Shown here: positions 1-4,583 of the stretch, piece after piece
Layout of the letters: every line of letters begins with the position of its first letter
Numbering within the stretch: position 1 is the stretch's first letter
Assembly (NCBI GenBank): GCA_903934275.1
Contig: CAIZNF010000164.1
Location: 1 to 9,045, forward strand
Reading direction: 5' to 3'
Source of the DNA: an uncultured Nitrosomonadales bacterium
GTDB lineage: Bacteria > Pseudomonadota > Gammaproteobacteria > Burkholderiales > Gallionellaceae
DNA length: 9,045 nucleotides
The notes under the pieces: generated by a model
Told to the model about the DNA's origin: nothing
The model's database searches: none
The model's input: the letters and a program-made list of their open reading frames with translations, nothing else
Program-made: the position numbers and the translations under genes

Positions 1-117
1 ATCCCGTGCAAAACCGTCCATTCCCCGACCGTTTTTGCGTAATTCTGTGCCAAATGCTTTTTCTACGTCAAATCCCACCAAATCCAGTGTAGTAGCGGCT
101 CTTCCCACTTTTTTGGC
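1..117 (-). other. Open reading frame running off the left edge, unrecognised
   Basis: Reading the minus strand from 117 to base 1 gives 39 codons without a stop, directly after an in-frame TAA at 118-120. A GTG at 106-108 could be a start, but there is no well-spaced ribosome binding site. The peptide includes LDLVGFDVEKAFGTELRK and NGRGMDGFARD, which I do not recognise. The same frame before the TAA reads VFDLALRE. This may be the start of a gene outside the window or simply debris. The rest of 1-340, apart from the repeats listed, shows no supported gene. Confidence 0.15.
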
Positions 118-153
118 TTATTCCCTTAGTGCCAAATCAAACACTCCCCCACA

Positions 154-218
154 CATGCGCCAGAAAATCTTCGTCAAAACCGGTAGTTTTTGGAATCAGC
201 CCGATTTTTCCGCTCATG
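154..218 (-). repeat. 65-bp duplicate of the 3' end of the ParE-like toxin gene
   Basis: These 65 bases are identical to 1964-2028, which hold the last codons of the ParE-like toxin at 1984-2301, its TGA stop and about 20 bp beyond. On the minus strand this copy reads HERKNRADSKNYRF followed by stop at 174-176. The rest of the toxin is missing, so this is a gene fragment, not an independent gene. On its toxin-upstream side the copy ends about 10 bp from a GGGGACAGACCACGG motif, suggesting that recombination or repeat insertion removed the remainder. Confidence 0.85.
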
Positions 219-227
219 AACAGCATT

Positions 228-246
228 GGGGACAGACCACGGTTTA
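228..246. repeat. Short dispersed motif GGGGACAGACCACGGTTTA
   Basis: The 16-base core GGGACAGACCACGGTT recurs exactly at 4552-4567, at the edge of the 12-bp tandem array. In both places it sits where a TA gene fragment stops. I recall similar motifs around REP-associated tyrosine transposase genes, so it is called RAYT/REP-type by inference. Confidence 0.5.
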
Positions 247-340
247 TTGATTCCTGATAGGTTGAAACTAATCGACCCCTTTGGTCACTTGATCAGCCCG
301 TCGCAATAACCAACGGGTAATGCGCCGTATGGTATACCCC

Positions 341-652
341 TCAAACATTCACCGCACTTTGCGCGGTCATCTTCACTCCAATGGCATCCATCAGCTTGCG
401 CACCGTTTCATAACGCGGTTTTGCGCCAGGCGCGAGGGCTTTATACAAACTCTCACGACTCAATCCCGCATCCTTGGCGATCTTCGCCATGCCGCGTGCT
501 TTTGCAACGTCGCCGAGGGCGGATAAGAAAACATCCGGGTTTCTGTCTTCCAATGCGGCAGCCAAATATTCCGCAATCATTTCTTCGCTATCAAGGTAAT
601 CGGCGGCATCAAATCGGGAGACGGTGATTTTTTTCGTATTTTTCTTGGTCAT
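341..652 (-). CDS. HI1420-type addiction module antitoxin (XRE-like HTH)
   Basis: 103-residue cytoplasmic antitoxin of the COG3636/HI1420 family, the partner of the toxin encoded just upstream. The N-terminal part (about residues 13-44, RFDAADYLDSEEMIAEYL...) is the usual toxin-facing segment. Residues about 45-93 form an XRE-like helix-turn-helix with the typical GLSRESLYKALAPGAKPRYET core. It starts 3 nt after the toxin stop, and GAGGAG at the end of the toxin gene serves as ribosome binding site, so the two are surely co-transcribed. It should neutralise the toxin and repress the operon through the palindrome at 967-982. Length is normal for the family, and no damage is seen. Confidence 0.9.
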   Translation of the reverse strand: MTKKNTKKITVSRFDAADYLDSEEMIAEYLAAALEDRNPDVFLSALGDVAKARGMAKIAKDAGLSRESLYKALAPGAKPRYETVRKLMDAIGVKMTAQSAVNV

Positions 653-655
653 TGC

Positions 656-955
656 TTACTCCTCATCAAGTTCTTTTCGTATAGCTTTGGCGCGAACTAT
701 ATCGCGTTTCTGCGTGGACTTATCGCCCCCACATAACAGCAGGTACACTATGCTTTCGCGTTTTACAAAATATGCCCGATATCCCGCGCCGACGTGAATA
801 CGCATTTCACTGATACCTTCTCCAACCGGTTCGCAATCGCCGAAGTTGCCCTGCTCAGCGCTTTTGATCCGGCTAACGATTCGTGCGCGAGCGCGAATAT
901 CTCGCAATGACGACAGCCAATCTGAAAACTCGTTAGTTTCGTTAATGGTATACAT
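656..955 (-). CDS. RelE/HigB-superfamily toxin, HI1419 type
   Basis: 99-residue toxin of the phage Gp49/HI1419 family (COG3657) in the RelE superfamily. Family hallmarks are all present in order: ETNEFSDWL near the N-terminus, RARARIVSRI (21-30), the E-Q-GNFGD turn (34-40), PVGEGISEMRIHVGAGYRAYF (43-63) and LLCGGDKSTQKRDI (73-86). Relatives are thought to act as ribosome-associated or mRNA-cleaving toxins; that activity is inferred here. The ATG at 953-955 matches family starts, and there is no ribosome binding site ahead of it. The promoter at 964-991 would start transcription within a few bases, so the mRNA may be leaderless. Toxin-first order with the antitoxin 3 nt downstream is usual for this family. 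The gene looks intact. Confidence 0.9.
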   Translation of the reverse strand: MYTINETNEFSDWLSSLRDIRARARIVSRIKSAEQGNFGDCEPVGEGISEMRIHVGAGYRAYFVKRESIVYLLLCGGDKSTQKRDIVRAKAIRKELDEE

Positions 956-963
956 TATTTATA

Positions 964-991
964 ATTGTAGCCATTCGGCTACTTTATGCAA
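964..991 (-). promoter_or_regulatory. Promoter and palindromic operator of the HI1419/HI1420-type operon
   Basis: On the minus strand TTGCAT (991-986) and TACAAT (969-964) are separated by 16 bp. The spacer and -10 region contain GTAGCCATTCGGCTAC (967-982), a palindrome with 6-bp perfect arms and 4-nt centre, well placed to be the antitoxin operator. The predicted transcription start is only 2-3 bases before the toxin ATG. Confidence 0.6.
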
Positions 992-1030
992 GAAATTTAA
1001 AGGGGTAACAGAAATCATAAGGGGCCATGC

Positions 1031-1150
1031 TCAAATTTCGATCAACAACTGATCTTCCGCCCCATTCGATTCTGTTAACTGCTTTCGTGGTCGGCCACGA
1101 GGTTTGGCTTCGCGCCGCTGACCAGTGGCACGTTCTATACTGTCGAGTGG
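1031..1150 (-). pseudogene. C-terminal remnant of a REP-associated tyrosine transposase (RAYT)
   Basis: On the minus strand, without any start codon, the frame ending in TGA at 1031-1033 reads LDSIERATGQRREAKPRGRP followed by RKQLTESNGAEDQLLIEI. A 'xIERxTGRR...RGRPRK' tail is the characteristic C-terminus of RAYT/Y1-type transposases. The catalytic HUH and tyrosine region is absent. The remnant is bracketed by AAATTTAAAGGGG (995-1007) with ATAAGGGGCC (1017-1026) on one side and AAATTAAAGGGGGGGGG (1153-1169) on the other, again typical of RAYT surroundings. It occupies nearly all the space between two TA operons. Confidence 0.6.
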
Positions 1151-1212
1151 CAAAATTAAAGGGGGGGGGCTGCCATGACATACCAAAGGGTCAAATCTCA
1201 GGGCAAACGGCG

Positions 1213-1539
1213 TTAAACGCGGTGAACGGTATGCGTCTCGAAAGTGACGTTGAGGACTTTTCGAATTGCCGAAAAAACCGCAGCCAGACTTTCCATTGTC
1301 GGGTTCCCTCTGGCAGAGAGCATGCGATGAACGCTTTTGCTCGGGCGATTGGTAGCCGCAGCAATTTGCTCAAAACCTACGGTCGCATTAACCACGTCGC
1401 GTAGAAGTAAGCGAGCCGCTTCCGCTTCGCCATTAAGGAACATGTCGGTTGCCTCTCTGAGCAGAGCTTCCGCAAACGCGGGATCACTTTTGATTCGTGC
1501 CTGTACCGTTGCACTGGAATCTACAGTAAGTTGTTTCAT
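1213..1539 (-). CDS. HTH antitoxin of the second HigB/RelE-type module
   Basis: 108-residue DNA-binding antitoxin of the type found beside COG3657-like toxins. The N-terminus (TVQARIKSDPAFAEALLREA, 11-30) and the DVVNATVGFEQIAAATNRPS segment followed by KSVHRMLSARGNPTMES fit a well-known antitoxin family with a C-terminal helix-turn-helix. AAGGA lies a suitable distance upstream of the ATG (1537-1539). It follows a damaged toxin gene: a shifted toxin frame would stop at 1544-1546, 4 nt before this ATG, the tight spacing expected of the ancestral operon. The gene itself looks intact, so an orphan antitoxin persisting after toxin loss is plausible. No promoter of its own was identified. Confidence 0.8.
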   Translation of the reverse strand: MKQLTVDSSATVQARIKSDPAFAEALLREATDMFLNGEAEAARLLLRDVVNATVGFEQIAAATNRPSKSVHRMLSARGNPTMESLAAVFSAIRKVLNVTFETHTVHRV

Positions 1540-1589
1540 AGGCTTATCCTTTTTGTCCTTTCTTTATACTTGCTTTGCGGGCATCGTAT

Positions 1590-1892
1590 TCATCCCGCCA
1601 GTTCCCTGGCTTGTTTGATGTCAGCCTTTTGGCCGCTTTTCGTGCCGCCACCAAGCAGTACAATCAATGTATCCCCGCTCTGGATGATGTAAATCCTGAT
1701 CCCCGGCCCCCAATCAATCCGATACTCCTTGAGTGTGCCATCAAGGGGTTTCACATTTCCGAGATTTCCGGCCATCATGCGGGCGCGAGCCGCAGCTACC
1801 TTGGATGCATACTCAACCGGCAAGCCGTTAAACCACGCTCTGTAATGGTTTTTGCCTTCCTCTGTTAAGGAATTATAAGGGGCCAGGGTCAC
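1590..1892 (-). CDS. RelE/HigB-type toxin, probably truncated at both ends
   Basis: The core is clearly a COG3657-like RelE-superfamily toxin: LTEEGKNHYRAWFNGLPVEY, then KVAAARARMMAGNLGNVKPL, LKEYRIDWGPGIRIYII and LIVLLGGGTKSGQKADIKQA. Both ends are odd. The frame stops at TGA 1590-1592 after ARELAG. The next frame continues DEYDARKASIKKGQKG to a TAA at 1544-1546, giving the expected family tail and a 4-nt gap to the antitoxin, so a single-base loss near 1595 is likely. At the 5' side the reading frame runs through a dispersed repeat (1869-1932), so residues before LTEEG are repeat-derived. GTG at 1890-1892 gives a length near family normal; an ATG at 1956-1958 is in frame further upstream. 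Neither has a good ribosome binding site and no promoter is evident. Confidence 0.6.
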   Translation of the reverse strand: MTLAPYNSLTEEGKNHYRAWFNGLPVEYASKVAAARARMMAGNLGNVKPLDGTLKEYRIDWGPGIRIYIIQSGDTLIVLLGGGTKSGQKADIKQARELAG

Positions 1893-1932
1893 GTTGTTTT
1901 GGGAATTAAAGGGGGCGTGTTCGAATTGTTTT
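1869..1932 (+). repeat. Two adjacent copies of a ~32-bp dispersed repeat
   Basis: Copy one (1869-1900) begins GGAATTATAAGGGGCC and ends CACGTTGTTTT. Copy two (1902-1932) begins GGAATTAAAGGGGGC and ends TCGAATTGTTTT. The ends also match the repeated GTCGAATTGTTTTGAG units at 4209-4261. The pair overlaps the 5' end of the damaged toxin gene and appears to have replaced its native start and promoter. A RAYT/REP-type origin is inferred. Confidence 0.5.
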
Positions 1933-1983
1933 TTCAGAATGAAGCCGGAGTCTTGCAATCACGCATGCGCCAGAAAATCTTCG

Positions 1984-2301
1984 TCAAAACCGGTAGTTTT
2001 TGGAATCAGCCCGATTTTTCCGCTCATGCAGCACGGCCAATATTTCAACGGCGCGTCTTTCCGGGGAAACTTTATAGACTACAACGTAGGGTAATCCTTT
2101 TATCTTGAAGTCTAAAACGCCGTCAAAATAGGCATTCTCTTGGCTGATGAGCGGAAACTTTTCCAGTACGGACAGTTGGCTGTCGAATTCTTCCTGTATC
2201 CCAATTGCGACGAGCGGTGCTTTGTCTATCAGGTAGAAAACGATGTCGCGCAGGTCTTGCTTTGCCGGTTCCAGCCACTCTATCCGATAACTATCGCGCA
2301 T
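1984..2301 (-). CDS. ParE/RelE-family toxin
   Basis: 105-residue toxin of the ParE/RelE fold (Pfam ParE_toxin type). The usual order is visible: YRIEWLEPAKQDLRDIVFYL (5-24), two amphipathic helices containing EEFDSQLSVLEKFPLIS, then the beta-sheet FKIKGLPYVVVYKVSPERR and EILAVLHERKNR at the C-terminus. Relatives poison gyrase (ParE) or cut ribosome-bound mRNA (RelE); sequence alone does not decide here. The ATG overlaps the end of the antitoxin gene by 11 bp, so translation is likely coupled. The gene looks intact. Its last codons and stop are duplicated exactly at 154-218. Confidence 0.9.
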   Translation of the reverse strand: MRDSYRIEWLEPAKQDLRDIVFYLIDKAPLVAIGIQEEFDSQLSVLEKFPLISQENAYFDGVLDFKIKGLPYVVVYKVSPERRAVEILAVLHERKNRADSKNYRF

Positions 2302-2503
2302 CTATCCGGCTCATGAGTTCGGCTTTTAGTTCGGTCATGAAATCGGCGTGTACTGTTCTGGGGGCGTTCGGGTCATTGGATGCATCAAGCCCACGCTGAA
2401 TCTGCGCCTTGTCGTGCAGCCGAAAATCATGTTCTTCCATTTCCAAAACCGCACGTGTCAGGTCTTCGCCTTTGGGGACTTGGTTCAAAATTGATGTATT
2501 CAT
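2291..2503 (-). CDS. Small antitoxin partnered with the ParE/RelE-family toxin
   Basis: 70-residue acidic, helical protein encoded directly upstream of the toxin and overlapping it by 11 bp. I do not recognise a named family. Position, size, strong promoter and overlap make it the cognate antitoxin. The N-terminal MNTSILNQVPKGEDLTRAVL could be the DNA-binding part. The C-terminal half (TVHADFMTELKAELMSRIDA) is a predicted amphipathic helix suited to wrapping the toxin. The order antitoxin then toxin is the reverse of the other modules here. No strong ribosome binding site precedes ATG 2501-2503. Confidence 0.75.
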   Translation of the reverse strand: MNTSILNQVPKGEDLTRAVLEMEEHDFRLHDKAQIQRGLDASNDPNAPRTVHADFMTELKAELMSRIDAR

Positions 2504-2531
2504 GATTTACGCATTGGGAGCTAAGGCCTTT

Positions 2532-2559
2532 ATTGTAGTCGCTACCGACTGTTAGTCAA
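2532..2559 (-). promoter_or_regulatory. Sigma-70-type promoter with palindromic operator for the ParE-like module
   Basis: Minus-strand TTGACT (2559-2554) and TACAAT (2537-2532) are 16 bp apart. AGTCG-CTAC-CGACT (2537-2550), a palindrome with perfect 5-bp arms, occupies the spacer and touches the -10 box, a good candidate for antitoxin autorepression. The leader would be about 20 nt. Confidence 0.65.
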
Positions 2560-2623
2560 AACAAACCTATTTCAGTAAATGGTAAAACGTAACAGTTCAG
2601 AGCACCTGTGAACTCAAAAATTT

Positions 2624-2643
2624 GGCGCAATAACGATTGCGCC
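2624..2643. repeat. REP-like perfect hairpin between the divergent TA operons
   Basis: GGCGCAAT-AACG-ATTGCGCC has 8-bp perfect arms and a 4-nt loop, followed by CTACGCG, a layout seen in many proteobacterial intergenic repeats. A weaker hairpin AGTTCA/TGAACT (2594-2599 and 2609-2614) lies beside it. Both sit between the promoters of two divergent operons. Confidence 0.5.
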
Positions 2644-2670
2644 CTACGCGAACTGAATTCTAAATTGACC

Positions 2671-2698
2671 TTGCACTGATATATCGTTTTGATATAAT
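2671..2698 (+). promoter_or_regulatory. higBA promoter with operator; leaderless start
   Basis: TTGCAC (2671-2676) and TATAAT (2693-2698) are separated by 16 bp. TATATC-GTTTT-GATATA (2680-2696) forms an inverted repeat covering most of the -10 box, the expected place for HigA binding. Transcription should begin at about 2705, the A of the higB ATG, so the message appears leaderless. Confidence 0.7.
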
Positions 2699-2704
2699 CC
2701 GCGT

Positions 2705-3007
2705 ATGCACGTTATCTCCATCAAAATGCTTCGTGAGTTCTGGCAAAAACACCCTGAGGCAGAGAAGGTGTTGCGAGAGTGGCACTCTGTCGTTGAACAC
2801 GCCGAATTTGCCGACTTCAACCATGTGCGGGATTTTTTTAACTCTGCCGATTATGTGCCACCCTATACGGTCTTTGATGTGGGCGGAAACAATTATCGTA
2901 TAGTGGTGATTGTCAGGTACAGATTCAAGAAAGTCTTTGTGCATAAGGTGATGACACACCGCGAGTACGACAACTGGAACAAGGTATATCGGAAAGGTAA
3001 GGGTTAA
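2705..3007 (+). CDS. higB: HigB-family mRNA interferase toxin
   Basis: 100-residue toxin resembling the E. coli HigB family (COG4680), which cleaves mRNA on translating ribosomes. Recognisable elements: MHVISIKML at the start (E. coli begins MHLITQKAL), VFDVGGNNYRIVVIV (56-70), and the C-terminal KVFVHKVMTHREYDNWNKVY (76-95) containing the conserved MTHxEYD. Start and length agree with the family. The ATG coincides with the predicted transcription start and lacks a ribosome binding site. Toxin-first order is standard for hig operons. The gene is intact, and the antitoxin gene follows after 2 nt. Confidence 0.93.
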   Translation: MHVISIKMLREFWQKHPEAEKVLREWHSVVEHAEFADFNHVRDFFNSADYVPPYTVFDVGGNNYRIVVIVRYRFKKVFVHKVMTHREYDNWNKVYRKGKG

Positions 3008-3009
3008 TT

Positions 3010-3438
3010 ATGCGCGCTACACACACTCAATTTGATATTCGGGCGATTCAAGCTTCTTGGCAGGCATTTGACGAGATGGCGCATCTTCGCCCGATCCAAA
3101 ATGAAAAAGATTATGACCGGATGGTTGCGCTTATGAATTCGCTTCTCGACGCTGTCGGAGATAGTGAAGATCATCCGCTGGATGGCTTGCTTAATTTGGT
3201 TGGTGACATGGTGTCAAAGTATGAACAAGAACATCATGCCATCGAAGCTGCAGCGCCTAACGATGCCCTGCGCTTTTTAATGGAGGCTCGCGGATTAAAG
3301 CAAGAAGATTTAGCTGCCGTTGTGCCACAAAGTAATTTGTCGGCAATCTTGGCGGGGAAACGCAAAATCAGCGCAACGCTGGCAGGGAAATTAGGTAAGT
3401 TCTTTGGTATTAGCCCTGCTGTATTCGTGCCAATTTAA
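3010..3438 (+). CDS. higA: HigA-family antitoxin and autorepressor
   Basis: 142-residue antitoxin of the COG5499 type. The N-terminal region (residues about 20-75, IQNEKDYDRMVALMNSLLD and DHPLDGLLNLVGDMVSKYEQ) matches the toxin-interacting segment of E. coli HigA. Residues 86-137 are an XRE-type helix-turn-helix with LKQEDLAAVV, SNLSAILAGKRKIS and the family-typical FGISPAVFV end. The ribosome binding site is AAGG/AAGGG at the end of higB. It should bind HigB and repress the promoter at 2671-2698 through the TATATC/GATATA repeat. Both genes look functional, making this one of the best preserved modules in the window. Confidence 0.93.
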   Translation: MRATHTQFDIRAIQASWQAFDEMAHLRPIQNEKDYDRMVALMNSLLDAVGDSEDHPLDGLLNLVGDMVSKYEQEHHAIEAAAPNDALRFLMEARGLKQEDLAAVVPQSNLSAILAGKRKISATLAGKLGKFFGISPAVFVPI

Positions 3439-3560
3439 CTCACACAAGAAAATAGGCGCGAAAGGTACCGCGAATCAAAGGGCAGCATCGCATTGATTTC
3501 TGAAAACCCGCGCAAGGCGCAAACCGTAGCGAACAGTATGCCTCGCACACTTTTTATTTG

Positions 3561-3588
3561 GCGGATAACGGCCTGAGGCCTCATCCGC
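3561..3588. repeat. REP-like imperfect palindrome downstream of higA
   Basis: GCGGAT (3561-3566) pairs with ATCCGC (3583-3588), and inside it GGCCT-G-AGGCC (3570-3580) forms a second stem. The layout resembles classic REP units (GGATnnGGC...GCCnnATCC). It lies between the convergent higA and DUF2442 genes and could act as an mRNA stabiliser or terminator for either. The rest of 3439-3600 shows no gene. Confidence 0.5.
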
Positions 3589-3600
3589 AGCTTGGACTAT

Positions 3601-3849
3601 TCAAGCTGTTGCCAAAGTGCGACACGTTTCATAAAGCCGAGCCGGAGAAAGCTCTAGGCCATTCGGCCAGCACAGTGCGCCGGCATCAATGAATAACCGC
3701 TGGAAGTAGTTTTCATTCCGAAGCGGCTCAAGCAACGAACCACTCCGCTCCAATAGGGCTCGACCATCGAATACGCCTTCCCTGTCATCGGAAAAATTCA
3801 ACGCCACCTGAAAATCACCCATATAACGAGCCTCAATTACTTTAATCAT
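3601..3849 (-). CDS. DUF2442 family protein
   Basis: 82-residue protein beginning MIKVIEARYMGDFQVALNF at ATG 3847-3849. An upstream in-frame ATG at 3885 would add residues that belong to the overlapping gene, so I reject it. DUF2442 features are visible: the N-terminal beta strands with VALNFSDDREGVFDGRALL, the LEPLRNENYFQRLFI segment and the near C-terminal GALCWPNGLELSPARLY (family consensus xIxWPNGxDLxPxxLY). The function is unknown. The gene overlaps the preceding DUF4160 gene by 8 bp (ATGATTAA) and uses a GGAG site inside it, so the two are translationally coupled. The pair recurs in many genomes; a TA-like role is only a hypothesis. Confidence 0.85.
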   Translation of the reverse strand: MIKVIEARYMGDFQVALNFSDDREGVFDGRALLERSGSLLEPLRNENYFQRLFIDAGALCWPNGLELSPARLYETCRTLATA

Positions 3850-4111
3850 CCTGATCCGCTCCTGATATACGTTCCATAGGTTCAAAGCGCTGGCCGCGTT
3901 CCCAATTTGTCAGCAGTTCCTCTTGATGGCGCAAGCACCATTCCTTGACAATGGCTGCTGCCTTGTTCGGAATACGTCCCTCACTTACTTCACCTGTCCG
4001 AATGCTTACCAGAGCCTCGAATCCTTGGTATTCGACGTGTATATGGGGCGGCGGGTGATCGTCGTGCCACATGCGGACGATAATGCCGAAAAACACAGAC
4101 AGGATAGGCAC
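3842..4111 (-). CDS. DUF4160 family protein (GTG start)
   Basis: 89-residue protein of the DUF4160 family. The N-terminus VPILSVFFGIIVRMWHDDHP, followed by PPHIHVEY, matches the family pattern PxIxxFxGIxIRMxxxDHxPPHFHxxY, which fixes the start at GTG 4109-4111. GAGG lies 10 nt upstream. The C-terminal half contains GEVSEGRIPNKAAAIVKEW and a helical LRHQEELLTNWERG segment, also typical. The clustered His, Asp and Glu residues could bind a metal or nucleotide, but the role of the family is unknown. It is the first gene of a two-gene operon with DUF2442. Confidence 0.88.
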   Translation of the reverse strand: MPILSVFFGIIVRMWHDDHPPPHIHVEYQGFEALVSIRTGEVSEGRIPNKAAAIVKEWCLRHQEELLTNWERGQRFEPMERISGADQDD

Positions 4112-4143
4112 AGTCTCATTCCCTCAGGGTTCAGTTCACGAGG

Positions 4144-4172
4144 ATTATGTAGCATAGCCCGGCAGTGTGCAA
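4144..4172 (-). promoter_or_regulatory. Promoter for the DUF4160-DUF2442 pair
   Basis: Minus-strand TTGCAC (4172-4167) and CATAAT (4149-4144) are separated by 17 bp. Transcription would start near 4137, leaving a leader of about 26 nt before the GTG at 4111 with room for the GAGG site. Confidence 0.55.
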
Positions 4173-4208
4173 TGAAATTACCCAATAGGTAAACGGTAAA
4201 AAGTACCC

Positions 4209-4261
4209 GAGTCGAATTGTTTTGAGTACCCGAAAAAGCACCGGAGTCGAATTGTTTTGAG
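4209..4261 (+). repeat. Two copies of GAGTCGAATTGTTTTGAG, period 35 bp
   Basis: The 18-base unit occurs exactly at 4209-4226 and 4244-4261. The base string AGTACCCGA also occurs before (4202-4210) and after (4225-4233) the first unit. Related endings occur at 1885-1903 and 1921-1932. This supports one dispersed repeat family in the TA region. The rest of 4173-4347 shows no supported gene. Confidence 0.6.
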
Positions 4262-4347
4262 CGGTAGTTGAGCACCCCGTAACCAACAAAATGAAAAACC
4301 AAACCGTCGGACGCGCAGTGTGCACAACCCGCATTGCACTATCGCGG

Positions 4348-4455
4348 TTATTCTCCCGCCCAGCTTTCCACCTTTGGCCCACGCACCCTGGTGAATTCCC
4401 CAAGGTTATGTGTAACCAGCGGTATGCCGAGGCTGACTGCATGTGCGGTGATGAG
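4348..4455 (-). pseudogene. vapC: VapC (PIN-domain) toxin C-terminal remnant
   Basis: The minus-strand frame ending TAA (4348-4350) reads LITAHAVSLGIPLVTHNLGE then FTRVRGPKVESWAGE. This is the standard VapC tail (LIAAHAxxLGxxLVTxNxxEFxRVxGLxVExW). Intact VapC is about 130 residues; here only the last 35 remain. The break falls immediately after the position where the family has its conserved acidic residue before LIAAHA, so the nuclease site is lost. Upstream the frame enters the 12-bp tandem array, which puts a TGA stop every four codons. No VapB gene is present. This is a dead fragment. Confidence 0.75.
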
Positions 4456-4551
4456 GGGGAAACCTCAGGGGAAACCTCAGGGGAAACCTCAGGGGAAACC
4501 TCAGGGGAAACCTCAGGGGAAACCTCAGGGGAAACCTCAGGGGAAACCTCA
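4456..4551. repeat. Eight perfect tandem copies of GGGGAAACCTCA
   Basis: The 12-bp unit repeats eight times without a mismatch from 4456 to 4551, then passes straight into GGGACAGACCACGG. Because the unit is a multiple of three, each plus-strand frame gives a four-residue repeat (GETS or GKPQ), producing artificial open frames. Perfect identity points to recent slippage expansion. It abuts the VapC fragment on its left. Confidence 0.95.
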
Positions 4552-4568
4552 GGGACAGACCACGGTTA
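4552..4568. repeat. Second copy of the GGGACAGACCACGGTT motif
   Basis: Sixteen bases are identical to 229-244. This copy joins the tandem array to the 3' end of the decayed ParE-like gene, marking another module border. Confidence 0.5.
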
Positions 4569-4583
4569 ATTAAATGAACTGGT

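Noticed and set aside
35..250. Plus-strand 71-codon frame
   Set aside because: It reads antisense through the duplicated ParE-like toxin tail and a dispersed motif, with no ribosome site or family resemblance.
253..325. Minus-strand peptide RRITRWLLRRADQVTKGVD
   Set aside because: It has no start and no recognisable family; probably debris downstream of the first antitoxin.
1027..1404. Plus-strand 125-codon frame
   Set aside because: It is antisense to the RAYT remnant and the second antitoxin; the minus-strand readings are clearly the coding ones.
4131..4442. Minus-strand 103-codon frame with a lipoprotein-like LLVTGCS stretch
   Set aside because: It overlaps the VapC tail in a different frame and passes through the dispersed repeats; the Cys motif is internal, not at an N-terminus.
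4456..4551. CRISPR-like array
   Set aside because: The units are contiguous 12-mers without spacers, so this is a simple tandem repeat.
4291..4573. Plus-strand frames with GETS or GKPQ repeats
   Set aside because: They are created by the 12-bp tandem array, whose length is a multiple of three, and are antisense to the VapC remnant.
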